Source of the DNA: Stenotrophobium rhamnosiphilum
Lineage (GTDB): Bacteria; Pseudomonadota; Gammaproteobacteria; Nevskiales; Nevskiaceae
Direction: 5' to 3'
NCBI RefSeq assembly: GCF_003052265.1
Contig: NZ_QANS01000006.1
Span: 128,758-192,757 of the forward strand
Length of the DNA: 64,000 bases
Part shown: one piece after another, positions 16,677-24,817 of the stretch
Numbering within the stretch: position 1 is the first letter of the stretch
Layout: each line of letters opens with the position of its first letter
Notes under the pieces: generated by a model
What the model was told of the DNA's origin: nothing
Seen by the model: the letters and a program-made list of their open reading frames with translations, nothing else
Databases searched by the model: none
Made by a program: the position numbers and the translations under genes

Positions 16677-17659
16677 TGACCGATACCACCACCGCCTTTG
16701 ATCCCACTGAGTTCCGCAAGGCGCTAGGTGCATTCGCCACCGGCGTAACCATCATCACCACCCGCACGGCTGATGGCACACCGCTTGGCCTTACTGCTAA
16801 CAGCTTCAACTCTGTCTCACTGAATCCACCGCTCGTGCTGTGGAGTCTGGCGAATACCTCAGGAAATCTAGAAGCGTTTAAAGCGGCACCGAATTGGGCC
16901 GTGCACGTTCTAGCTTCAGATCAGGAAGCACTCTCCGGTCGCTTTGCCCGTCGCGGCGAAGACAAATTTGCTGGCATCGATGTCGATACCGGCGCAGGCG
17001 GCATTCCATTGCTGCGCGGCTGCACTGCACGCTTCCAATGCAAAACCGCATTCCAGTACGAAGGCGGAGACCACATCATCTTCGTCGGCGAAGTCGTTGC
17101 GTTTGATCGCGCTGACAGCTCACCACTGGTGTTTCACGGCGGCAAATATGCACACGCTGCACATCGCGATGCTGGCGCCAAACCACGTAACCCGTACTTG
17201 GCAGGCGGCTTCAGCGAAGATTTTCTCGGCTATTTACTCGGCCGCAGTCACTTCCAATTCTTTGGCCAGATCCGCCCGCTGCTCGCAGCGCAAAATCTGA
17301 CTGACGAAGAGTTCTACATTCTCTCGGCACTGACGCTGAAAGAAGTCGTCACCGCTGACCAGATGCATGAAGGCATGTCCAACGTCATCGACGAGAACGG
17401 CAGCACCGCAATCGAAGCACTGGTTTTGCGTGGCCTCGTTCGCAATGTGTTCGACATCAACGGCAAATCCGCGTATCAGCTCACCGCTGATGGCAGCGCC
17501 TGTGCGCTGAGCCTCATCACCGCTGCGAAGTCTATTGAATCGCAGTTGCTGGCAAAGCTTGGTGACGGCGAAGCTGCCGTTCTCAAGTCGCTACTGAATC
17601 GCCTGCTGAATTCGATTGATCCCAACGCGAACTCGCTCTGGCATCAGTCTGGTATTTAA
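16676..17659 (+). CDS. Flavin reductase with C-terminal MarR-like domain (C1-HPAH type)
   Basis: A 327-residue protein. Residues about 8-165 are an HpaC-like flavin reductase domain (FRKALGAFATGVTIITT, LTANSFNSVSLNPPLVLWSL, and a conserved HGGKYAH close). Residues about 190-320 resemble a MarR-type winged helix (FYILSALTLKEVVTADQM, ALVLRGLVRN, YQLTADG). This layout matches the reductase component C1 of Acinetobacter p-hydroxyphenylacetate hydroxylase, where the C-terminal domain represses activity until the aromatic substrate binds. It would supply reduced flavin from NADH to a separate monooxygenase, which is not adjacent here. The start lies at the end of an inverted repeat. Confidence 0.85.
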   Translation: MTDTTTAFDPTEFRKALGAFATGVTIITTRTADGTPLGLTANSFNSVSLNPPLVLWSLANTSGNLEAFKAAPNWAVHVLASDQEALSGRFARRGEDKFAGIDVDTGAGGIPLLRGCTARFQCKTAFQYEGGDHIIFVGEVVAFDRADSSPLVFHGGKYAHAAHRDAGAKPRNPYLAGGFSEDFLGYLLGRSHFQFFGQIRPLLAAQNLTDEEFYILSALTLKEVVTADQMHEGMSNVIDENGSTAIEALVLRGLVRNVFDINGKSAYQLTADGSACALSLITAAKSIESQLLAKLGDGEAAVLKSLLNRLLNSIDPNANSLWHQSGI

Positions 17660-17676
17660 GCTTTAAGTATTTAAAG

Positions 17677-17710
17677 AGGCGCTGCACGGAAATGTGCAGC
17701 GCCTTTTTTA
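17677..17710 (+). terminator. Intrinsic terminator after the flavin reductase
   Basis: A perfect 11-bp stem (AGGCGCTGCAC, 6-nt loop, GTGCAGCGCCT) followed by six T. Its stem is repeated nearly unchanged at 18082-18115. Confidence 0.92.
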
Positions 17711-17898
17711 TTGCCCGTAATTCCGAACGCCGCGTGCGCACAGCGCACCCTATACATCGCTTTTTCGAATGTGCCGCCGAGAACCAATCATTCGCACATA
17801 TGCGGAGGTCGACACTTTTTCTCTCATGCAAAAATTAGCTAGTCGCCGTATCAGGCCTATTCGTCATCACAGCACAAGTGGATTGAGGTGCTTTCTTT

Positions 17899-17932
17899 GG
17901 TTACTTTCTTTGCACCAGCAAAGAAAGTAACC
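17899..17932. repeat. Short palindromic repeat in a 370-bp non-coding stretch
   Basis: Arms GGTTACTTTCTTTG and CAAAGAAAGTAACC are exact inverted complements around a 6-nt loop (CACCAG). This TTACTTTCTTT palindrome type recurs in intergenic DNA of xanthomonads and relatives (from memory). The rest of 17711-18081 holds no credible gene. Confidence 0.7.
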
Positions 17933-18081
17933 CGCACCACAGTGCGGAACACGCCATCTCAATCAGAACAGGCAGTAGCCCGCGAAGCGCGTAAAAAGCT
18001 TACCCCTCACCCTCGATCCCTCTCCCCATAAAAAGCATGGAGAGAGGGAAGACAAGAAGAGCGGGAATGACAAACAAAAAC

Positions 18082-18115
18082 AAAAGGCGCTGCACATTAC
18101 GTGCAGCGCCTTTTT
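18082..18115. terminator. Terminator facing the aldehyde dehydrogenase gene
   Basis: A 14-bp stem (AAAAGGCGCTGCAC, 5-nt loop, GTGCAGCGCCTTTT) with A- and T-runs on both sides. It ends 18 bp beyond the minus-strand ALDH stop, so it should end the long minus-strand operon and also works on the plus strand. Confidence 0.9.
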
Positions 18116-18132
18116 ACTCCACCAAAGAACGA

Positions 18133-19638
18133 CTATTTGCCTTTGAGCTTAGCCGTAATCTTAATAATGCCGTTGATCAAATTGATCACGCCATTAGGCA
18201 CTTTGATTTCCTTACCCAACATCTGCGCAATCATGCCTTTGTACTTCTCTGAGTACGGAGGGAACATGATGTTCGGATCACCTGCCGGGTACTGATCTTC
18301 CACGACGCCACGCGTGTTCGAACATTCCAAGAAGGTGTAACGACCACCGATGCGGCCGATACCACTGGCGTTAACGCCGCCAAACGGGAAGTGCGCGTTG
18401 GTGCCCGACTGAACCAAGTTGTGATTCACAACCGTGCTGCCTGAGGTGGTGCGTGCGAGGAAGAAATCAATCGCTGCGCGATCTTTTGCGAAGATGTACG
18501 AGCCCAGTGGCTTCGGACGACGACGGATCGTGGTGATCGCCTGCTCGCGCTGGCTGAAAGGCACGATGCAAATGATTGGCCCAAAAATTTCCTCGGTCAT
18601 GATACGCATGTCTTCGGTCACGCCGCTGAGAATCGTCGGCGAGATGAACAGATCTGCTGCATCAAACTCACCACCATGCTCAAGCTTGGCGCCCTTGGCG
18701 ACTGCGTCATCGAACAGCGCTTTGATGCGCTCGAAGTGACGGATGTTGACGATGCGTGGAACGTCGGCCGATTTGTTGTAGCCCTTGCCGTCCGGGTTGT
18801 ACATCGACGTCATCGACTTGCCGAGTTCGCTGATGAACTCTTTGACGACGCTGTCGTGCACCAGTGCGTAATCCGGTGCGAGACAAACCTGACCGGCGTT
18901 GGCGACACGGCCCCAAGCGATCTTGCGACCGGCTTCGGCGATATCCGCAGTCTGATCAACGATGACTGGATTCTTGCCGCCCATCTCCAGCGTTACCGTT
19001 GCGAAGTGTTCCGCAGCAGCGCGCATGATGATGCGGCCAACACCATGACCGCCGACATAGAAGATGTGATTGAACGGCAGCTTCAGCAGTTCGGCCGAAA
19101 CTTCGGCGCCGCCGTTGAGCACAACAAATTCGTCATCCTTCAAAACTTTTTCGACGATGTCGGCAATCACCTGTGCCGAATGCGGCGCGAGTTCCGAAGG
19201 CTTGAGCACGAAAGTGCAACCGGCCGCCATGGCGCCGAAGGCCAACACGAAGGCTTCAGCAATTGGCGCATTCCACGTTGAAACGTGCAGCACCATGCCT
19301 TTGGGTTCGTAGCGAACGTAGCTCTTCTTGCCGAGCGTCATCAGCGTTCCCTGGATCGGCTGATCAGCCATCCATGATTCGAGATGACGTGCGATGAACT
19401 CAGCTTCGCCCTTGACCATCAACAGCTGTGCGTCGAGGTCGGTCGGGTTGAGGCGCAGTTCTTTGTAACCGGCTTCGAGAATCGCCGGACGCGCATCCAT
19501 AATCGCCTTCAGCAAGGCGCGAATTTTGTCGGCGCGCTGCGCGGCAGTGGTCAGCGCAAGTTCATGCGATTTGATTTTCTGGCGATCAAACAACTCGCCA
19601 TAGATATTTGCTTCCTTGAGGACGGCATTCATGTTCAT
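18133..19638 (-). CDS. Aldehyde dehydrogenase, class 3 type
   Basis: A 501-residue NAD(P)-dependent aldehyde dehydrogenase that oxidises an aldehyde to the acid. The catalytic Glu218 is in LEMGGKNP and the nucleophile Cys252 in NAGQVCLAPDY. The NAD-binding turn reads FYVGGHGVG instead of the usual FTGS. The PDYALVH and GSYIFAKD segments and the C-terminal FPPYSEKYKG are those of class 3 and coniferyl-aldehyde dehydrogenase types. The last 25 residues (VPNGVINLINGIIKITAKLKG) form a hydrophobic or amphipathic helix that could attach it to membranes, as in fatty aldehyde dehydrogenases. It is 6 bp from the upstream SDR gene and is the last gene of the minus-strand catabolic run. Confidence 0.9.
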   Translation of the reverse strand: MNMNAVLKEANIYGELFDRQKIKSHELALTTAAQRADKIRALLKAIMDARPAILEAGYKELRLNPTDLDAQLLMVKGEAEFIARHLESWMADQPIQGTLMTLGKKSYVRYEPKGMVLHVSTWNAPIAEAFVLAFGAMAAGCTFVLKPSELAPHSAQVIADIVEKVLKDDEFVVLNGGAEVSAELLKLPFNHIFYVGGHGVGRIIMRAAAEHFATVTLEMGGKNPVIVDQTADIAEAGRKIAWGRVANAGQVCLAPDYALVHDSVVKEFISELGKSMTSMYNPDGKGYNKSADVPRIVNIRHFERIKALFDDAVAKGAKLEHGGEFDAADLFISPTILSGVTEDMRIMTEEIFGPIICIVPFSQREQAITTIRRRPKPLGSYIFAKDRAAIDFFLARTTSGSTVVNHNLVQSGTNAHFPFGGVNASGIGRIGGRYTFLECSNTRGVVEDQYPAGDPNIMFPPYSEKYKGMIAQMLGKEIKVPNGVINLINGIIKITAKLKGK

Positions 19639-19644
19639 GGATCC

Positions 19645-20511
19645 TTAGGCTTTGTACTTGGGGATTTTAAAGGTCATGCGGATCATGCTTTCCAGCTGGC
19701 TGTCGGACAACAAGCGGCGCATCAGGCCCATGGGCTTCACGTCTTTGCCGAGGTATTCCATCGGCTTCCACTTTTTCTTGGCAAGAATTTCCAGCGTGCC
19801 TTCGAGTGCTTGTTCTGGCGTGCTGCCAGTTTTTTCCAGCATGTCGGGCAACACTTTCATCATCACGTCGCCAAGGAACGGCTCATAAATCTTGCGTACC
19901 GCCTCAGGCTGTTCGCCCCAGGTTTTTTTAGTGTTCTCATGCGCGTTAGCCGACATCGCGGTGAGCACGCCACCAGGAATGATCGAAGTAACCTGAATGC
20001 CCAAAGGACCCAGTTCGTGACGCAGCGTCAGCGTCATGCCGTGAATCGCGTGCTTGGTCATGTTGTAGACGCCAGCGCCGACTGGGTTGGCGAGAATCGC
20101 GCCCGAGCTGTAGTTGGCAATACGTGCGCCTGCGCCTGCTTTGCGAACCATCGGCAAGAAAGCCTGAATCACGCGCAACTGACCAAACAGATTGATCTGG
20201 AACAGACGCTCGGCCTGTGCGAGGTTGGCGCCTTCAAGAACGCCGACAGCAATGTTGGCAACACCAGCAACGTTCATCAACAGATCAATGCCGCCACCGT
20301 TGAGCGCCTGCGCCACAACTTCTGCGCTCTTGTTGACGGACTCGGTGTTCGAAACGTCTTGATCAACGACCACAACGTTGCCGCCGGTCTTCAGATCAGT
20401 CGGCGCGCCAGGCAGCACGCCAGCGAATACGCGCCAGCCCTGCGATGACAGCGACTTAACCAACAGGTTGGCTTGGCCAACATTGGCGCCGGTGATGAAT
20501 GCCGTTTTCAT
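19645..20511 (-). CDS. Short-chain dehydrogenase/reductase
   Basis: A 288-residue SDR. The cofactor motif is TGANVGQAN, a departure from TGxxxGxG at the last glycine. The catalytic block is NYSSGAILANPVGAGVYNMTKHA (Ser, Tyr, Lys), with NVAG structural motif present. The C-terminal 70 residues (EQALEGTLEILAKKKWKPMEYLGKD) extend beyond the core fold. With the ALDH 6 bp downstream it could oxidise an alcohol to an aldehyde that the ALDH then oxidises to an acid. The substrate is not known. Confidence 0.85.
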   Translation of the reverse strand: MKTAFITGANVGQANLLVKSLSSQGWRVFAGVLPGAPTDLKTGGNVVVVDQDVSNTESVNKSAEVVAQALNGGGIDLLMNVAGVANIAVGVLEGANLAQAERLFQINLFGQLRVIQAFLPMVRKAGAGARIANYSSGAILANPVGAGVYNMTKHAIHGMTLTLRHELGPLGIQVTSIIPGGVLTAMSANAHENTKKTWGEQPEAVRKIYEPFLGDVMMKVLPDMLEKTGSTPEQALEGTLEILAKKKWKPMEYLGKDVKPMGLMRRLLSDSQLESMIRMTFKIPKYKA

Positions 20512-20566
20512 TGCAAATTCCCCATGTATTTTTCTGAGTCTGTGTCGACTCTGGTTTCATAAACTA

Positions 20567-20590
20567 CGTGCCCGGCATAAGCCGGGCACG
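20567..20590 (-). terminator. Hairpin between DUF1329 and SDR genes
   Basis: A perfect 10-bp stem (CGTGCCCGGC, loop ATAA, GCCGGGCACG) lies 30 bp after the DUF1329 stop. It has no clear T-run on the minus strand, so it could be a partial terminator or an mRNA-stabilising hairpin. Confidence 0.5.
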
Positions 20591-20619
20591 GAGACATCAT
20601 TCAAACAATGCAGCGCGGA

Positions 20620-21984
20620 TTAGTGACCGCCGCGTGCCGCTGCATCCGGGCTGAACAGAGCCGGAGTAATTTTCGTGCTGTTCAGATCCCACCACTTGTT
20701 GCCAGCCTCGTTGGTCAGGTAGCCAGCTTCGTATGCGTTGGCAGTCAGATCGTTATAGATCGACGCGCCGCGGTGATACGACAGCGACTGCTGCGAGTAG
20801 TGATAGGTGATCGTGGTCGTGCGCCACAGCTGACCACGTGCGTCGTAGTTGTCAGCAGCCAGCGTGAGCCAGGTGTCTTCGTCGATGTACAGCGTGCGCT
20901 TCTTGTAGATGTGGCGAACGCCAGACTTGAGCGTGCCTTCCAACACCCAGACGCGATGCATTTCATAACGCAGGTAGTCAGGGTTAACGTTGTTTGGCTT
21001 GATCAGATCTTTGTACTTAACTGCAGGATCGTTGACCTTGAAGTTGTTGTACGGAACATAGAGTTCTTTCTTGCCGACCAGCTTCCAGGTGTAACGCTCT
21101 GGCGAACCGTTGAAGCCGTAGTCGTCATCCACCGTACGCAGACCTGCTGGTGGAACCGGGTAGTCAAAGCCAACTTCTGGCGCCTGACGTACGCGACGGA
21201 TGCCCGGCTGATACTGCCAAGACTGCGTGGAGTCTTTGGTGAAATCGTTAGGCTGGAAACCAACAGCTACGAAGCCCTTATCGCGCTCTGGCAGATAGTA
21301 GGCGGTGTAGAAGTAAGCGTTGATCTTGTCCTGATACGAGCCGCGTTTTTTCGGATCGTTAGCCAATGCCATCGTCATGAAGTGCTGTTTGCCCCAAGCG
21401 ATGTTGCCGCTGGCGTAAACGTCGGCGATATCAACAACGCCGTTTTCGTTCCATGCGCGATAAGGATCAATTGCGTTCCAGATCGCTTCCAGACCGGTCG
21501 TCGGGAATGGGAATGGAATGCCGCCGGTGGTGCCAGTAACGCCGAGTCCGTCATGTACAACTTCGGATTCTGCGCCGTTCTTTTTAACAACACCGCAAAC
21601 CCAATCCGGCACGCGGAAATCGCGGCGGCTAGGATAGACGTTCATGTAGAACGTGGTGGGATACTTCTTCAGCATGGCCTTCTGGCCATCGGTCAGCTTC
21701 GCAGCGTACTGCGCAGCATTGGCGGAAGTGATTTTAAGAATTGGCTTTTCATCGGCGTAAGGGCCGGGCTCGAAGCCAGACTTGCCCTTCATGCCAGGCC
21801 AGGATTCCAGCCACTTGCCGGTGTACTCAGCCACGCCTGATGCAGTGCCTGCTTTTTCTGCGCCAATGCAGGTGTACTTGGGGCCGCCTAATTCAGCAAC
21901 CTTATCCGCAGGCGCTTTAGCCTGAACAGAGAAAGGCAGCGCACCAACAAATAAACATGACGCTAGAACAACCTTGAGCTTCAT
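20620..21984 (-). CDS. DUF1329 family exported protein
   Basis: A 454-residue DUF1329 protein with a Sec signal peptide (MKLKVVLASCLFVGALPFSVQA). The family resembles outer-membrane lipoprotein-sorting proteins (LolB-like folds). Typical stretches include the N-terminal LGGPKYTCIGAEKAG, GIPFPFPTTGLEAIWN and RRVRQAPEVGFDYPVPPAGLRTVDD. The ATG at 21984 is set by a GAGGAG ribosome-binding site; the open frame runs on upstream for 153 codons without coding character. DUF1329 proteins are usually found with DUF1302 proteins; that partner is at 14429-16456 here. A periplasmic or outer-membrane role in handling a hydrophobic compound is inferred. Confidence 0.85.
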   Translation of the reverse strand: MKLKVVLASCLFVGALPFSVQAKAPADKVAELGGPKYTCIGAEKAGTASGVAEYTGKWLESWPGMKGKSGFEPGPYADEKPILKITSANAAQYAAKLTDGQKAMLKKYPTTFYMNVYPSRRDFRVPDWVCGVVKKNGAESEVVHDGLGVTGTTGGIPFPFPTTGLEAIWNAIDPYRAWNENGVVDIADVYASGNIAWGKQHFMTMALANDPKKRGSYQDKINAYFYTAYYLPERDKGFVAVGFQPNDFTKDSTQSWQYQPGIRRVRQAPEVGFDYPVPPAGLRTVDDDYGFNGSPERYTWKLVGKKELYVPYNNFKVNDPAVKYKDLIKPNNVNPDYLRYEMHRVWVLEGTLKSGVRHIYKKRTLYIDEDTWLTLAADNYDARGQLWRTTTITYHYSQQSLSYHRGASIYNDLTANAYEAGYLTNEAGNKWWDLNSTKITPALFSPDAAARGGH

Positions 21985-22043
21985 TGCGATCTCCTCACGA
22001 CATCGGACGTTCGTTGTTTCTGGTCTCAAACGGACCTTTATTC

Positions 22044-22065
22044 GGGAAGACTCGTAAGTCTTCCC
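22044..22065. other. Hairpin in the 319-bp gap between rubredoxin and DUF1329
   Basis: Arms GGGAAGACT and AGTCTTCCC pair exactly around CGTA. The gap 21985-22303 otherwise holds no convincing gene; it should contain the DUF1329 leader and perhaps its promoter. The hairpin could end rubredoxin transcripts, but no T-run follows it on the minus strand. Confidence 0.5.
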
Positions 22066-22303
22066 ATGGCTTTCCCGCCAACCGCTTTCGCACGATAGCG
22101 AAGCCCAGATTTGTTGCACAGCAAACCGGGCCGAAAACGGCAGCACTCCATGGTAAAGCAGAGGGAGCCCGGTGCCTCGTCCAAACCGATTATATGTACA
22201 GGAAATACGGCGCCTCCGCGGACCAAGAATGGGGTTCTTTCCCCAAACATTGACCTCAGAAAAGCCGCCGTCGTTCCCTGTGCTACCGCTTAATCCAAAT
22301 ACT

Positions 22304-22468
22304 TTACTCAGCGTAAACCTCAAAGGACTCCTTAGGCGAACCGCACTCTGGGCAGGTCCATTCTTCAGGCAGGTCCGCAAAGGTAGTCCCCGCCGCAATC
22401 CCTGCCGCTGGGATGCCAACAGCTTCGTCATAGATGTAGCCACAGATAACGCAGATCCACTTTTGCAT
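22304..22468 (-). CDS. Rubredoxin
   Basis: A 54-residue rubredoxin, an electron carrier with one iron held by four cysteines. Both CxxCG pairs are present: CVICGYIYDEAVG near the N terminus and CPECGSPKESFE near the C terminus, at normal spacing. I use the ATG at 22468 because the family begins M-x-K-W/Y-x-C. It passes electrons to alkane or other hydroxylases, from a reductase like that at 8186. It lies between the P450 and DUF1329 genes on the same strand. No ferredoxin gene was found near this P450, so this rubredoxin is a candidate donor, though that would be unusual. Confidence 0.95.
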   Translation of the reverse strand: MQKWICVICGYIYDEAVGIPAAGIAAGTTFADLPEEWTCPECGSPKESFEVYAE

Positions 22469-22629
22469 TGTTCTACTTTCCCTATCTAGGTAATTTAAAG
22501 CCTCCGGCCCGCCATCCATGGCAGGCCTTTGGCTCCGCCACGAACCGAAGCTCGTGTTGATGCGGAACTATTGCTGCATCATTCCTTTGACACAGCACTT
22601 CAAACTTCTATACGGCTGCTTATGCTTTT

Positions 22630-22683
22630 GTAGGAGCGCCTTTTAGGCGCGATAGCTCCATCGCGCCTAAGAGGCGCTCCTAC
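22630..22683. repeat. REP-like palindrome, GTAGGAGCGCCT family, copy 2
   Basis: Two 23-bp arms (22630-22652 and 22661-22683) pair with one mismatch around an 8-nt loop. The arms match copy 1 at 4233-4292 almost base for base. It ends 1 bp from the P450 stop codon, so it will be at the end of that coding sequence in the mRNA. Confidence 0.85.
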
Positions 22684-22684
22684 A

Positions 22685-23959
22685 TTAATGCGCAGCTTTC
22701 ACATTCGTCTTCACGCGCAACTTATTAATGCGCCGCGCGTTGTGGTGGGTGTATTCGTAATCGATATCTCCAGTGCCGTTAACCAATTCGGCATTAGGAA
22801 ATCGTTTAATAAATTCTTTGAGCATGAGCATGCCCTGCACGCGCACCAGATACGTGCCGATGCAGAAATGCGCGCCCGCGCCAAACACGAGGTTGCCGTC
22901 CATGCGGCGCGTGATGTCGAGCTTGGTGGGCTCTGGCCATTTCACCGGGTCATGCCACGCGGCGCTGATGTTGACGCCGATCGCTTGGCCTTTCTTGATG
23001 AATTGACCTTCGAACTCGGTGTCGTCCGTCGCAAAACGGAAGAAAGGCATCTTGCCGAACGAGCCATAGCGCAACAATTCGATCAGCGCGTTTTCCATCA
23101 ACTCTGGTTTTTGCTTGAGCAATTCAAATTGATCTGGATTGGTCAGCAAGCCGTGAATCAAGAAGGTGTGCAGATCGGTGGCGGTATCTGAGCCTGCGGT
23201 GATCAGTGCAAACAACACTGAAAGAATTTCGTGATCGTCGAGCTTCTCGCCGTTGTCGTTAGCGCCAACCAAACTGCCCAGAAAATCTTCGCCCGGATTC
23301 TCGCGTGCACGGCGCTCATGAATCAGGTCTTTGAAATACGCAAAGCCGGGCAGCGTTCCTTGCACGGAGGCTTCACGCTCTTTGGCCGATAAATTGATAC
23401 GCGTCGCTTTGATGATGTTGACGGCAAAGTCGTGAAAGAAGTCTTCTTTGTCCGTCGGCACTCCAACCATGCGCGCAATCGAGCGCACGGGAATTTTGCT
23501 GGCGAGCGCTTCGTAAACATCAAACTCTTGCACGTTGCCAATATCGTTAAAGCAATTCTCGACGAGGTCATGAATCTTGGCGTCGATCTTCATCATCACC
23601 GGCCTGGCAAATGCAGGCATCGTGAGCTTGCGCAGACGCAAATGCTCTTTGTTAGTGACGGCAAAAAAACCTTTCTCGAAAGAAAGATCAAAGTCGTTTT
23701 TATCCGCCTCTGCCTTCGACGGCGGTGCAAACTCCCAAGCGCGGAAGTTGGGCGTGAAGCGATTGTCCTTCAGCACTTTGTCGCAAAGCTCGTGCGTGTT
23801 GACCAACCACATCTGCAAATCTTTATGCCAAGCGATGGGGTAATCGCGCATCAGCGTTTGCCACGCCGGATCAGGATCGCGAATGAAATCTTTTGAATAC
23901 GGATTAAAGACCAGCCCATTGATCTCGACACGACCGGCAACTGCGGATGCTGTGCTCAT
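22685..23959 (-). CDS. Cytochrome P450
   Basis: A 424-residue soluble bacterial P450. The I-helix oxygen-binding motif is AGSDT (residues 255-259), the K-helix ExxR is ELLR, and the haem loop is FGAGAHFCIG with the axial ligand Cys366. The ATG at 23959 is preceded by AAGGAG; an upstream in-frame extension would overlap the regulator gene. The sequence type is that of class I bacterial CYPs that hydroxylate steroids, terpenes or alkyl chains; I cannot name the subfamily safely. It is 26 bp downstream of the TetR gene on the same strand, so that regulator most likely controls it. Confidence 0.92.
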   Translation of the reverse strand: MSTASAVAGRVEINGLVFNPYSKDFIRDPDPAWQTLMRDYPIAWHKDLQMWLVNTHELCDKVLKDNRFTPNFRAWEFAPPSKAEADKNDFDLSFEKGFFAVTNKEHLRLRKLTMPAFARPVMMKIDAKIHDLVENCFNDIGNVQEFDVYEALASKIPVRSIARMVGVPTDKEDFFHDFAVNIIKATRINLSAKEREASVQGTLPGFAYFKDLIHERRARENPGEDFLGSLVGANDNGEKLDDHEILSVLFALITAGSDTATDLHTFLIHGLLTNPDQFELLKQKPELMENALIELLRYGSFGKMPFFRFATDDTEFEGQFIKKGQAIGVNISAAWHDPVKWPEPTKLDITRRMDGNLVFGAGAHFCIGTYLVRVQGMLMLKEFIKRFPNAELVNGTGDIDYEYTHHNARRINKLRVKTNVKAAH

Positions 23960-23985
23960 GTGCGTCTCCTTCGCTTGATCGCGTC

Positions 23986-24729
23986 TTAAACAGCAGCGCG
24001 GTTGTTCAATAACTTTACGTGCGCAGTTCGCGCAGGCAGTTGTTCGCCGCGCGCGGCCGCAATGCCGGTGAGCAATGCGTACAGCGAAGGCAACCAAGGA
24101 ATCGGATCAATATTGAGCGTTGCCGGTAGCACGCGGCGAATTTGTGTCAGCTCGGCTTCATCACGCTCTGCGAGTGTGCGACGCATAGATTCACTCCAAG
24201 GCTTGCCTGCGGCCTTGCTAGCTTTGAGACCAATCGCACCGGCGGCCGCGCCGATGCTGATCATGCCGATGGTGTGAAACAGCTGCACACCTTCCAGCTC
24301 GCTAAATCCATGCTGACAAATAGCGCTGAGAAATGGCTCCAGCACATCCACTTCTGCATGCGGGCCGAGCTCGCCTTTCAGCAGTTGATTGATCAGCTGC
24401 GGCTCTGAGACAAACGCTGCGTACAAACTCTCGGCATAACGCACAGCAAGATCAGACCAATGCGCGTTAGCAGCGGTGGGCAGTTGCCGTTGAAGCGTGA
24501 GTTGAAAAGCCGCGAGTCGCAGCAACTCATCGCGATTATTCACATGGCGATAAAGCGTGGCCTGCGCCACACCGAGTTGATCCGCAATTTGTTTGAGCGT
24601 GACTTTTTCGAGGCCGATTTCCAGCGCCGCGGCGACAATCGCTTGCACCGTCACACTCGGTGGACGCCCCACGCGCGACGCGCCCGCTTTTGCGGGTCCG
24701 GCGGCTGCGTTATTTGCGTCTGCGCTCAT
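23986..24729 (-). CDS. TetR/AcrR family transcriptional regulator
   Basis: A 247-residue regulator. After an Ala/Gly-rich N-terminal tail, the helix-turn-helix lies at about residues 27-72 (VQAIVAAALEIGLEKVTLKQIADQLGVAQATLYRHVNNRDELL). The C-terminal ligand domain has the layout of TetR_C families. It heads the minus-strand run P450 - rubredoxin - DUF1329 - SDR - ALDH. A 12-bp palindrome 32 bp before its start codon is a candidate operator, suggesting that it controls itself and the genes behind it. Confidence 0.85.
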   Translation of the reverse strand: MSADANNAAAGPAKAGASRVGRPPSVTVQAIVAAALEIGLEKVTLKQIADQLGVAQATLYRHVNNRDELLRLAAFQLTLQRQLPTAANAHWSDLAVRYAESLYAAFVSEPQLINQLLKGELGPHAEVDVLEPFLSAICQHGFSELEGVQLFHTIGMISIGAAAGAIGLKASKAAGKPWSESMRRTLAERDEAELTQIRRVLPATLNIDPIPWLPSLYALLTGIAAARGEQLPARTAHVKLLNNRAAV

Positions 24730-24760
24730 GACGGCCTCATCGTAAAGACTGCTGATTAGA

Positions 24761-24772
24761 GTTTTGCAAAAC
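24761..24772. promoter_or_regulatory. Candidate TetR operator
   Basis: GTTTTGCAAAAC is an exact 12-bp palindrome 31 bp upstream of the TetR start. A wider pair AGAGTT (24758) and AACTCT (24782) flanks it. Placement in the leader suggests autoregulation; binding is inferred. Confidence 0.45.
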
Positions 24773-24817
24773 CATTCTCGTAACTCTTACTCCAGTCAGA
24801 CGAGCCCGGCAATAGCC

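Noticed and set aside
19384-20448. A 354-codon plus-strand frame
   Set aside because: Antisense to the ALDH and SDR genes, rich in His and Arg as such shadows are.
20608-21840. A 410-codon plus-strand frame
   Set aside because: It lies wholly antisense to the DUF1329 gene, has no family pattern and arises from codon bias.
22620-24097. Longer P450 start at 24097
   Set aside because: The extra 46 codons overlap the TetR gene end; the ATG at 23959 has AAGGAG and the normal N terminus.
14429-24729. Classical steroid-degradation cluster
   Set aside because: DUF1302/DUF1329 suggest it, but no kstD, ksh, hsa or tes gene is in the window.
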